This document shows, piece after piece, positions 10,401 through 18,433 of a stretch of DNA of 64,000 bases (positions are counted from its first letter, which is position 1; each line of letters begins with the position of its first letter). Source of the stretch: Pontiellaceae bacterium B1224 (GTDB taxonomy: Bacteria > Verrucomicrobiota > Kiritimatiellia > Kiritimatiellales > Pontiellaceae); assembly GCA_029432815.1 (NCBI GenBank), contig JAROBA010000004.1:124001-188000 (forward strand), written 5' to 3'. The notes below the pieces were generated by a model. It was given only the letters and a program-made list of their open reading frames with translations, did no database searches and was not told the origin of the DNA. The position numbers were made by a program, and so were the translations under genes.

Positions 10401-11543
10401 CGCTTTTTTTGCTTCGAGATAGTCATGTAATACAACAGGCACCCCATTGGTATGCTCAGAACGGCTCTCTTTCTTTTGCTTTCCGAAGGTAATTAAATTA
10501 ATCCCCTGCTTAAATGGGCGAATGACGTTCTGAATTAATGTTAGATCTCCTGACTCCTTAATACATGTCTGAAGGGCATTAGATGAAGCCACATAATTTG
10601 TGTCGGCCTTTTTAACCTTTTCCAGAAGACGAACCGGGTTCAGGTCGGGTTCATTCAGCAAGTCGGAAACCTGTTCCTTAGCCGACAGCTCTCGGACATC
10701 CACTTCCTTTCTGATAAGAGCCGCTTTTGAATCCAACCAATCAGCACTGCGCCTTAACACATACATTTCATCGAGCACCCGCAGGATATCGCTCGATGAG
10801 CGCGGCCCTATAATTCTGACCGTATAATCAATTTTCGTGTCCTCTGAAATCCCATCAAGAATGGCCTCTGTTAAGAGGTTGAAATCGGTCAGTGGTCCCT
10901 GTTTTGGAATTTCAATCGCCGTCGATCTGGTTTTCAGAAAATCATCTTCAACCCACAAAATACAGACATTCTTATAAGGTCGGCTCATGCTCTTTGGCTG
11001 AGAAAATTCAGGATCTTTTCCACGCCGGGACTCCGCATCCAGCATAAAGCTCTGCATCTTATTTCTGGAAAACCATTCATACGGAACCTGCAGCGTTCTG
11101 GTTCCAACCTCCAGCGATCCCACTCCTGTCATCATCGAATTATCACGATCATACCCAGCCACGTTAAGCGCCGCCAAAACTGCATAGCGCTGCTGGATTC
11201 GCCGCTCCTTGATTTCCGGATAATTCAGCCGCTCCATGATGATGGGAATGATCAGCGTATCCGATTTTTTCTTCGAGATGATAGCTGGAATGGGAGGCGC
11301 TAACGGGGGCGGACTATCTTCATCCTGAGCATCATTCCACCGCTCCAGAATCTCGACAGGATCTTCCCACAGCCGCGAGATCACCTTATTATCCTGCGGC
11401 TCAACAACCGGTATTTTTTCCAGCTCCGGCCTTTTAGATTGCAACGGCGACTGATTCTGAAACAGGACCCCGCCAACAATTGCTGAAAAAAGCAGCAGCA
11501 GGTTACCGAGCGGAATTGAATTCATTGTTCCCTGATTGTTCAT
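7467..11543 (-). CDS. Giant membrane protein of unknown function (about 1358 aa)
   Basis: I do not recognise a named family. The start was set at ATG 11543 because GGGAGG lies 5 nt upstream; an in-frame ATG at 11570 lacks such a site. One membrane segment lies near residues 8-25. A following globular part contains VPYEWF and VCILWVEDDF; a long charged helical, probably coiled-coil, middle comes next. Then comes an alpha/beta part (DVVLVGEWDSLFTRAL, IKAIGIFGSDPYDKLLILRALRP, DAVFFTTDLDARF) that resembles a periplasmic-binding-protein-like fold. From about residue 960 there are roughly seven or eight hydrophobic segments. The likely topology is a large loop domain between an N-terminal anchor and a C-terminal membrane domain. 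Sensing or signalling is a guess. The gene stands alone between a convergent helicase and the DUF1573 gene. Confidence 0.75.
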   Translation of the reverse strand: MNNQGTMNSIPLGNLLLLFSAIVGGVLFQNQSPLQSKRPELEKIPVVEPQDNKVISRLWEDPVEILERWNDAQDEDSPPPLAPPIPAIISKKKSDTLIIPIIMERLNYPEIKERRIQQRYAVLAALNVAGYDRDNSMMTGVGSLEVGTRTLQVPYEWFSRNKMQSFMLDAESRRGKDPEFSQPKSMSRPYKNVCILWVEDDFLKTRSTAIEIPKQGPLTDFNLLTEAILDGISEDTKIDYTVRIIGPRSSSDILRVLDEMYVLRRSADWLDSKAALIRKEVDVRELSAKEQVSDLLNEPDLNPVRLLEKVKKADTNYVASSNALQTCIKESGDLTLIQNVIRPFKQGINLITFGKQKKESRSEHTNGVPVVLHDYLEAKKAEHLLTNLRGLDEGCQVQQQNISMQLEALSRNDMKHRDEGESSQVLWTSEDQKKVELMVNLQWCKLVEGIVSNEVETALATREEYLQGAGHARQQTRLNQLSMAVQNEIKTSEAAYQTLISAVETNIVKKYSCFEKRKLKQLAQADVAFRDNSKALGVSQVNQELTASIINGVKKAETDSQITSLETEQKALEELACSIRHREQNELNRLPPMTDILLTGSGEPDFSVFSPWATADYAILSVAAKTNSLGGSFAELSRAWKTENDRGVVGLREELLLFHGVHFNRTIHRDNVVVQALLEELVQRGALPPPVTRVRKSIYPDEVPEPADVVLVGEWDSLFTRALSLSFALEYSQLWGEEDNRGIWPENIHVFNYLRGIDGLTPGNKHLPVPVGEKKETDAFNNVHQSLNLRYPDGPSQYDYLRRLTGRIKVMKDSGKKIKAIGIFGSDPYDKLLILRALRPQLPDAVFFTTDLDARFSHPSELKWTRGLVVGSSYGLELHEDLQKGTPPFRNAYQTSTYATLISVLMGKEWVFNIDAYNPRIFEIGRNGPYDLSKLPPDEQTDGPAFLKLHPNPENRWVNHKNRILWTLFIVLIIPALLLALRGYLCAAMENPGGKRNTVVWLIFLLVSFIASGWLGGIIMKNAESPNLGEPLALTSGISIWPSLILRLLAFIVSLYFILRMYFSIRADQMRVPAEFDIAPAHDDSDKLKFGTMLFWPYLKGKGYSTIGELWAAYSSRRNIGWAYFSLFVITMIYGRCSSFIVRMDAPFTPYRGECALGAHLITLQLSLIAMTMLCVITIYSQLRCARFVANLYTYTKGRFQPCPWVEKNGSVLDLPLQHIKTVRLIGRVTETTGRQVIYPFVALLLLILARYEKIDLWDWPVPLIVVVSLTVFGSLFAAVYLRYKARQAQKISINELNYELLNSRSDRSDIEFYLREVRECNQGAFSPLSSNPILLAVLTPFGGVGAIAILQNIMTSF

Positions 11544-11570
11544 GAGGGCCTCCCTTAAAAATACCAGCAC

Positions 11571-11802
11571 GCATTTTTTATGAACTTCTAATCCCTTAGA
11601 AGTTTATCGGATTTTCGATATATTAAAAACATCAGAGCATAAACGCAAGTTCATGCATTCCTTTATTTTTTAAAATATCCCACATTTAAACCGACAATTT
11701 TTTAGCCACGTGGTTTACGCCCTTCCGCCAGTTTGAAAAACTTATGTGGCGCCCCGAGAGGAGATGGAGACCATTGCAGTTAATATCGGCTAAAGCGACG
11801 GG
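11571..11802. other. Intergenic region, AT-rich, no gene seen
   Basis: It lies between two minus-strand genes and should hold the promoter of the giant membrane protein. It has A/T-rich tracts (for example TTTTTTAAAATAT near 11665-11680) but no convincing promoter pair, no conserved RNA and no ORF with a ribosome-binding site. Confidence 0.4.
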
Positions 11803-12462
11803 CTATCGGATGAAGACGTAGACTTTGAATTCCTTAGTACCTTTTTCACCGGCGAGCGGTTTGGGGCGGAGGCGGATATAGCCTCGGAAGTTTTCCATTC
11901 CAGGAGCTGGAATAATTTTCAGTGCGTATTCGCGGCCGGGCTGGACGGGTTCCAGCTCTGCGGAAATGGTTCCAAAGCTTGGAACAGCTTCGATGAGTTC
12001 GATGGCTTCCGCATAGTGATTCGTCAAAATAACGGTTTGCGGTTCGTACGTCTCCGCCCGATCCCAAATGACGCGACGAACGGAGGGCACGTAGCTTTCC
12101 GGTATTTCCACTTCTAAATCGAGGCGATAGGGTCTTTTGGAGGAATCGGCCGTGTAGACCTGAACATATTTCTTCTGCGTTCCAGTTCGTCCTCTCAAAG
12201 AAAAGGAGACCTCAACGGTTCCGCGCTCACCGGGCTGCACCGTACGTTTTCCAGACCTTGGAACCAGACATCCGCAGGAGCTATCAATCTTCACGATTTC
12301 CACCGCTTCATCGCCCACATTTTCATAGGCGAAGTGCAGCTCCACCGACTCCTGCAATGGATGCACCTGCGTTTTGATTCGCTCTTCTTCCCAGCGCAAC
12401 CCCGCCCACACGGACGAAACCAAAAATAAGCTCCCTATGAGGCATCCAATCAATCTCTTCAT
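11803..12462 (-). CDS. Exported DUF1573 protein
   Basis: A 219-aa protein with a signal peptide (MKRLIGCLIGSLFLVSSVWA). The mature part has the DUF1573 pattern: HFAYENVGDEAVEIVKIDSSCGCLVP followed by QPGERGTVEVSFSLRGRTGTQKKYVQVYT. This is an Ig-like fold with a conserved S-C-G-C loop, widespread in Bacteroidota and PVC bacteria. Its biochemical role is not established. A second Ig-like stretch follows (RRVIWDRAETYEPQTVILTNHYAEAIELIEAVPSFGTISAELEPVQPG). The gene contains three copies or variants of the TTCCAA-N3-TTGGAA palindrome (11898, 11970, 12249). It is divergent from the large secreted-protein operon, with 256 bp between them. Confidence 0.8.
   Translation of the reverse strand: MKRLIGCLIGSLFLVSSVWAGLRWEEERIKTQVHPLQESVELHFAYENVGDEAVEIVKIDSSCGCLVPRSGKRTVQPGERGTVEVSFSLRGRTGTQKKYVQVYTADSSKRPYRLDLEVEIPESYVPSVRRVIWDRAETYEPQTVILTNHYAEAIELIEAVPSFGTISAELEPVQPGREYALKIIPAPGMENFRGYIRLRPKPLAGEKGTKEFKVYVFIR
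11970..11984. repeat. Palindrome TTCCAA-AGC-TTGGAA
   Basis: Perfect copy within the DUF1573 gene, translated as VPSFGT on the minus strand. Confidence 0.9.
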
Positions 12463-12718
12463 GGCTCATAAATAGCGGTTCCCCATCACAAAATAAACTG
12501 CAAACGAAACCAATCAATTTTTGTAATAAACACCCACAGATACGCACTTTATTTTGAAAATAGGTACACTTCGTAATTATATATGATCCTAATATAGATT
12601 AGGTTGACAGCCTTCAACACGGGGAATAGGTTCGATGAGTTCGGAAGCGAAGAGGGGTTCTGATATCGGTCGTATCACAGTTCATTCAGCACCCTTTTGA
12701 CTCGAAAAGGATTCTAAA
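12463..12718. promoter_or_regulatory. Divergent promoter region
   Basis: This 256-bp AT-rich gap separates the DUF1573 gene (minus) from the giant secreted-protein operon (plus). A possible sigma-70-like pair for the operon is TTGACA at 12604-12609 and TAGGTT at 12627-12632, 17 nt apart; the -10 match is poor. AAAAGG at 12706-12711 serves as ribosome-binding site for the gene at 12719. Confidence 0.35.
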
Positions 12719-15700
12719 ATGAAAACGATCATCACGAATTTAATCTCCCGCCTATCGGTAGTGGGCATAGTTTTTATGCTCAGCGGTTTTTTTGAAAATT
12801 CCGCCTCGGCCATGACGGCCCGACCGCTGAATCAGGAGTTTCTGGATGCCACCCTACCAACCGATCTTTTCTGGCAATACGATTCAACCCTCGACGGCCG
12901 GATTGAACTGCGGGGCGACACGGCATCGACCGTGACCGATTATATCCCCTCGCAATATTATATCCCCTCGAATTGGACGGGAGGCAGCAGAGTACGAGGT
13001 AACTTTTTCCGTTGCGATCAAACCGCAGAATTAACCCGCCAAGGCTTTTATCTGGGCCGCTCTGTCAGCACACCCGTACAGTTTGTGGTGTATGAAAGCA
13101 CTTCCGAAAACGGCACCTACAATCTGATCGCATCTGATTCGGTTACTGCAAGCGTGGGCTCGAACATGGTTTATTCCACGAGCCTCAATGCGGTTCTAAA
13201 GGAAAACCGCTATTATATGATCGGCATGGCTTGGGGAAATTCCTCCCAATACCGGACCTCGGGCTCTCATCCGCGTCTCACTTCATTCGGCGAATCGCTC
13301 AACGGCTTTGAGCTGAATTCCACCTACCCGGCAACCGGTACGATTACCAAGGGCAGCTCTTCATTTACCTACGTCCAATCGCTGGACGTGAGCACCAACA
13401 TGGTCATGCGAATGGACGACAGCGTGAACGGCTCTGGGATTTCCACCAACAGTCTGGGCATTGTTTTTGGACTGGGTGGATACGATCCGCTCACCTTGAG
13501 CTTCAAACACCGCGCGGCTGGCGAAGAAGTTCATCCCGGCGACGGCCTCTTTCTCAGCGACGACAGCGGAAGCACCTTTACCAAAATTTATACCCTCCCG
13601 TCCGGCACCACCGCCTGGCAAACCTTCACGCTCGATCTCAACGTCCTCGCCGATGCGAACGGAATCTCATTAAGCGGCACCCCCGTGCTTAAATTCCAGC
13701 AGGTCGATGACTACGGCTGGCCGACCGACGGCCGGGAATTTGACGATATCCGCCTCTATTCCAATCCCGACATTTTATTGGATGATGCCGAATATGCGTC
13801 GGGCTCCTCTTCCAATGTCTGGAAAAAAGCGCTCGGAATTCGAACGCTTCCCGTCGATTTGGAGACGTGGCTGATCGGCGGTTTGAACACCGTTTCCTAT
13901 CCCAGCACGCAGTATCGGATCTCAATTCTCGACGGGGCAACGACGGTCTATTCCAGCACCGTTTCGCACCCCGCAAACTTCCAAGGGTTGGAAACCGCCC
14001 AGGACGACTGGACGGCCAACCTTCAGGTTTCCGGCACCACGCATTTTCCAAAGAATGAATATACCCTAAAGGTTGAGGCCGATTCCTCCGGTCAGATTAC
14101 GGAAGGCCGCGAAGACAATAACAGCAGAACCCTCCCGCTCGTCATCAACAACTATTCCGGCAAACTGTATTTCGACGACATCGAAACCGAAATCACCGTA
14201 ACCGACTGGACCCGCACGTCCGACACTCACCACACCATCAGCGGAACCGGCACACTTTCGGGCTATGCCTTCACCTTCAGCGACCTCCAGGTCATTAAAG
14301 ATCTGACCACGCTGGACTACACCATGAACCCCGCCGACTGGCAGACCATCAACGTCGATGTCCCGGACCAATTTGAGCAGCAGGACATCCGCTACACATT
14401 CGGGTCCCCCGTCCGACTCACGGCATCCGGAGGCACCGTGGATGTGGAAGTCCGGTTGCCTTCCGGACTCGGCATTGCCACCCACCAGACCTACATGATG
14501 GACTCCACAATCGCGTTCTATAATGTCCCGGTCGATACCGCGCTCAGCATGAACGCCTCCTTAACCCGCAACGCAAACTTCCAACTCTCGGAAGAAACTA
14601 AACCCCTCTGGATTGCCGCCACCTCCGCCACCTGGCATCCAACCCTTGGAACCTTTGAGTTCACCCGCGCTGGAAGCGTTGTCTGCACCCGCACCGCCGG
14701 GCATGATTTTCTGGAGAGCAACAGTTCCAATCTGGACACCCCGGATCTGGCACTCAAACGCTCCAACGCGGAATACTACCGCTTTGTCGATTCCGTCGAT
14801 TCCGACATCTCTGTCAGCACCACCGCCAGCGAGGATGCACGGCTCACCACCACCATCAGTTTGAAACCCGGTGCATTTTCTCCTCACTTCCCCTACGGCC
14901 CGGAAATCGGCTGGAATTATAGTAGCCAGATCGTATTGAAGGATGACTTGATTGACTCCGGCAGCGTGCTGGACTCTCCCAAACCGCTTTCCATCTCCTA
15001 CGCCACGACCAGCGCAGAAGCGAGCTGTTCGGCTCCCGCCAATCCAAAAATCATTAACCTCAACCCCAACGATAATTTCATAACGTTCAGTAAAGACGGC
15101 GGGCTCAATCTCCCCGTCTACTTCTCCTATTCCGACATCCTCTGGGGACTGGGACAAAACGGAAAATATGCACAGGAAGCTTCGGGCTTTAATAACGGCC
15201 GCTTTTATATGGCCGGGCATTTCATCCGGAATGATCAATCCCAACTGTCCTCCACCTTAAACAGCGGCCCCGCCGTGATCCTCCTGTCCGGCATTCGCCC
15301 GGATACCGGCGATTTAGAACGCCCCGGCCACTATTCCAGCAACGAAGATTATCGCGCCGGACTCGCCGATTATGCCGGACTGAATCTGCGCGCCTCAAAG
15401 AATCCATCGCATGCCGCCCGCTCGGTCCTTGGCGGAAAACAAACCGATTACTGGCTGCAAACCGAACGCTCAAAATATTACGTCCGCCCCTCCGGCGTCA
15501 CCGGCATTCACGAAGCCGTGCCCTACAGTTTCCCAAAGACGCTTGAGATTTACGGCTATCTGCATCAGTTCGATCAATACGGATTGTCCTACCTCTCCGG
15601 CACGCCGGTAGACAGCCGGACCGACGGATTGGTGGTGCTGCCGTACCCCTCCAGTTTTGATGTGGAATACGACGGGCTTCGCTTTGACCCCCTCGGGGAA

Positions 15701-18424
15701 ATTCTCGGCGGAGAACTCGCCAATGCCTCCGACAAATTGATGGCCTACTGGAATGCGGTCATCGATCCGCGCACCTTCTTTTATGCACCGACCGAAGCAA
15801 GCACCTGCGCGAACAGTGCCCGCGTGCTCTGCCTCGGCATCACCACCGCCTGCGCCAATATCGACGGAACGCTGGCGGGCGTTCTCGGCTTCCTGCCCGA
15901 TGGAAACCTCGCCAACGAAGCGGCCGGCGTCCAGAACGTCGATTCCCGGTTGAGCCTGCCCGATCGGATTCAGCTGGATGGTCCCGGCAGCGAGGCCTAT
16001 CACTTCACCCCCATTCTCTCCGCCTACTACAACGACTACGAAAATCGCGGAGCCGGTTCTTCCGATATCGGCTGGATCAACCTTGCCGGCGCGCTGGACG
16101 TCGCCTTCTTCGACGACCTGAATGTGCTCTTCCACACCAGCGCCAGCACCAACAGCACCACGGCCCCGATCTATATGACTGGCGGGTTTTCCGACGATTC
16201 CAACTTTACGTTTCACGTGAATCCACAAGACTTCGATCCGCTGAATGCCGGAAAACCTTCCGGCGTCATCATCGATGATTTCCGCTATCCGTATACCGAT
16301 CAGTATCGCGTGCGGGCGCAGAAAACCTGGCTGGAAATTGTGGAGTTTGATTATCCGCTCGACTGGTCCACCTCCACCAAATCTTTCCAATCAGCCAATC
16401 CCGTCGAAAACGATATTGTGATCCTGCAATTGGAACACCAGGCCGACTATCTCAGTGCCGACCACGCCGAACTCTCCTTCGGCATTCAGTACGACGGACT
16501 GCCTCAGATCAACATCGCCAACATGGCCTTTAATGCCATCGACGAACAAACCGGCATGGCCTCGGCGGTGCTGAACAGCGTGAACAGCAATTTGTTCCAG
16601 ACCATTTTTTCCGGGCTGACGCGGTTCGACAGCCTGCTCGCCGATGTACCGGAAAAACTGTTCGAACCCATCCTCGAACAATCGGTCGACCCGATTGTGG
16701 ATCAGCTTTATACCCAGCTGAATAGTGCCTATGCCAGCGCGCCGAATACGGATTATTATTCGGGGCTGATTGAGGGCTATGTCGCCGGCCCCATCGGATC
16801 GGTTCAGCAACAGCTAGAGGATCTGGCCGACACCACCGGCAACGCCGTTAACATGCTCGACGAAATTGACGGGCATCTGGAGCAGGCCATGCGGGTGATC
16901 GATGCCTTCGTCGACACCGTGGAATATGATCCGCTGACCGGACAACAACTGGCACAGCCCGTTTCCGGCCTGCTGAATCTGCAAGGAACCCAATTCGAAT
17001 TCCTCGGCGATCTCGCCGCCGGAATCATCGGCACCCTGGCCGCCGACCTCGCCAACGAACTCGCGGGCGAGCTCGTTCCCGAACTGAATGAAACCCTCGA
17101 AGAACTGAAACCGGCTTTGGATACCGCCCGCGAATATCTCACCGAAATCCGGTCCGTCATCGAGGAAGCCCGCACGCAATTGGCCGACGGCGAATCGTTT
17201 GCCCGGGAACTGCAAAATGCACTCGACCCTGCGCAGCTGCAGGCCGCCATGGACGCGGCGGTGAGCGATCTCACCCAACAGTTTGATGATCTCCAGGCGG
17301 CGGGCGATCTGCTGGAGGAATACACGGCGGAAGAAATTAAAACCATGATCCGCCAGTCCATTGAGGATCAGTTCTATGCCTCCCTCGCCTGCTGTAATAT
17401 CCAGCAGATTATCCGCAGTCGGCTCTACGATGTGCAGGCTTCTGTGCAAACGGCCATCGACGGCGTGTTCCAACAGGTCAACACCGCCATTAAAGGCGTC
17501 ATCGGCGAATACCTGACCGCAATCGACGAAGAGATCAACGGCATGCTCGGCGACCTTTCCGATCTGGTCGGAGCCGGACAGATCGACGGCTACGCGCATA
17601 TTAAACACGACTCGCTGACCGAGCTTCGGCTGGACGGGGCCTTCCAGTGGAAAGTACCGGAAGAAATGGAGTTCGAAGCCTATATGATTATCCGGCAGTT
17701 GAATGCCGACGGCTCGTCCAGTTGCGGACTGCCCGGCGACAATGCCACCGAAGTCATTCTCGGCACCGACGATGTCGGGCTCAGCTGGGTTGGCTCCGAC
17801 CTGCGTGCAAAAATCAACACCAAGTTTGCCTTCGCAACCGGTCCCTTCAAACCCATCGGCCTGGCAGGTGCTTTTGAAATGACAGAAGGCACCGTCAACT
17901 TTGAAGCCTTCAAGATCACCGAGCTCTACGCCGCCGCGGCCTTTGGCGCCCGGGAGAACTATCTCTCCGCCGCCCTGCGCTGCGAAATGACCAGCTTCGA
18001 AGTGGAAGGCGGCGTCTTCTTCGGGCGGACCTGCAGCCTCGATCCCTTTGCGTGGGATCCCGATGTGCAGGGCATTCTCGGCGACCCGCCGTTCACCGGC
18101 GTGTATGTCTATGGCGAAGGCTGGATGCCCATCGTGGACTACGGCTGCCTCTTCCGCATCAAGGCTGGCGTCGGCGCGGGCATGTTTGCCTTCCTAGAAG
18201 GGCCGATCGGCGGGAAAGTGTTCCTCGGCGCGGAGGGCGAAGCCCTTTGCGTGGTGGGCGTGCGCGGCGAAGTGACGTTGGTCGGCCTGAAAAATGGCGA
18301 CCTCATGCGTATGAAAGGCAAAGGCAAAATTTCCGGCAAAGTCGGGCCCTGCCCCTTCTGCGTCAAATTCAGTGCAAGCGCTGAAATCACCTATGAAAAC
18401 GGCGCGTGGGATGCCGATTATTAG
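12719..18424 (+). CDS. Giant exported protein with CARDB-like domain (1901 aa)
   Basis: A long signal peptide (MKTIITNLISRLSVVGIVFMLSGFFENSASA) is followed by beta-rich modules. Around residues 380-480 is a CARDB/adhesion-like Ig domain (YRISILDGATTVYSSTVSHPANFQGLETAQDDW, then EYTLKVEADSSGQITEGREDNNSRTL). Roughly residues 1280-1640 form a strongly helical, Gln/Glu/Ala-rich segment (QQQLEDLADTTGNAVNMLDEIDGHLEQAM and onward), probably coiled coil. The last 250 residues alternate hydrophobic and glycine-rich strands (GVGAGMFAFLEGPIGGKVFLGAEGEALCVVG), possibly a beta-barrel or beta-solenoid. No catalytic motif is seen. It is first of three co-directional genes with gaps of 9 and 18 nt. A cell-surface structure or adhesin is the likely role, by inference only. 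Confidence 0.75.
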   Translation: MKTIITNLISRLSVVGIVFMLSGFFENSASAMTARPLNQEFLDATLPTDLFWQYDSTLDGRIELRGDTASTVTDYIPSQYYIPSNWTGGSRVRGNFFRCDQTAELTRQGFYLGRSVSTPVQFVVYESTSENGTYNLIASDSVTASVGSNMVYSTSLNAVLKENRYYMIGMAWGNSSQYRTSGSHPRLTSFGESLNGFELNSTYPATGTITKGSSSFTYVQSLDVSTNMVMRMDDSVNGSGISTNSLGIVFGLGGYDPLTLSFKHRAAGEEVHPGDGLFLSDDSGSTFTKIYTLPSGTTAWQTFTLDLNVLADANGISLSGTPVLKFQQVDDYGWPTDGREFDDIRLYSNPDILLDDAEYASGSSSNVWKKALGIRTLPVDLETWLIGGLNTVSYPSTQYRISILDGATTVYSSTVSHPANFQGLETAQDDWTANLQVSGTTHFPKNEYTLKVEADSSGQITEGREDNNSRTLPLVINNYSGKLYFDDIETEITVTDWTRTSDTHHTISGTGTLSGYAFTFSDLQVIKDLTTLDYTMNPADWQTINVDVPDQFEQQDIRYTFGSPVRLTASGGTVDVEVRLPSGLGIATHQTYMMDSTIAFYNVPVDTALSMNASLTRNANFQLSEETKPLWIAATSATWHPTLGTFEFTRAGSVVCTRTAGHDFLESNSSNLDTPDLALKRSNAEYYRFVDSVDSDISVSTTASEDARLTTTISLKPGAFSPHFPYGPEIGWNYSSQIVLKDDLIDSGSVLDSPKPLSISYATTSAEASCSAPANPKIINLNPNDNFITFSKDGGLNLPVYFSYSDILWGLGQNGKYAQEASGFNNGRFYMAGHFIRNDQSQLSSTLNSGPAVILLSGIRPDTGDLERPGHYSSNEDYRAGLADYAGLNLRASKNPSHAARSVLGGKQTDYWLQTERSKYYVRPSGVTGIHEAVPYSFPKTLEIYGYLHQFDQYGLSYLSGTPVDSRTDGLVVLPYPSSFDVEYDGLRFDPLGEILGGELANASDKLMAYWNAVIDPRTFFYAPTEASTCANSARVLCLGITTACANIDGTLAGVLGFLPDGNLANEAAGVQNVDSRLSLPDRIQLDGPGSEAYHFTPILSAYYNDYENRGAGSSDIGWINLAGALDVAFFDDLNVLFHTSASTNSTTAPIYMTGGFSDDSNFTFHVNPQDFDPLNAGKPSGVIIDDFRYPYTDQYRVRAQKTWLEIVEFDYPLDWSTSTKSFQSANPVENDIVILQLEHQADYLSADHAELSFGIQYDGLPQINIANMAFNAIDEQTGMASAVLNSVNSNLFQTIFSGLTRFDSLLADVPEKLFEPILEQSVDPIVDQLYTQLNSAYASAPNTDYYSGLIEGYVAGPIGSVQQQLEDLADTTGNAVNMLDEIDGHLEQAMRVIDAFVDTVEYDPLTGQQLAQPVSGLLNLQGTQFEFLGDLAAGIIGTLAADLANELAGELVPELNETLEELKPALDTAREYLTEIRSVIEEARTQLADGESFARELQNALDPAQLQAAMDAAVSDLTQQFDDLQAAGDLLEEYTAEEIKTMIRQSIEDQFYASLACCNIQQIIRSRLYDVQASVQTAIDGVFQQVNTAIKGVIGEYLTAIDEEINGMLGDLSDLVGAGQIDGYAHIKHDSLTELRLDGAFQWKVPEEMEFEAYMIIRQLNADGSSSCGLPGDNATEVILGTDDVGLSWVGSDLRAKINTKFAFATGPFKPIGLAGAFEMTEGTVNFEAFKITELYAAAAFGARENYLSAALRCEMTSFEVEGGVFFGRTCSLDPFAWDPDVQGILGDPPFTGVYVYGEGWMPIVDYGCLFRIKAGVGAGMFAFLEGPIGGKVFLGAEGEALCVVGVRGEVTLVGLKNGDLMRMKGKGKISGKVGPCPFCVKFSASAEITYENGAWDADY
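13979..13993. repeat. Palindrome TTCCAA-GGG-TTGGAA
   Basis: Perfect copy within the 1901-aa protein gene, translated as FQGLE. Confidence 0.9.
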
Positions 18425-18433
18425 AGGATCATT

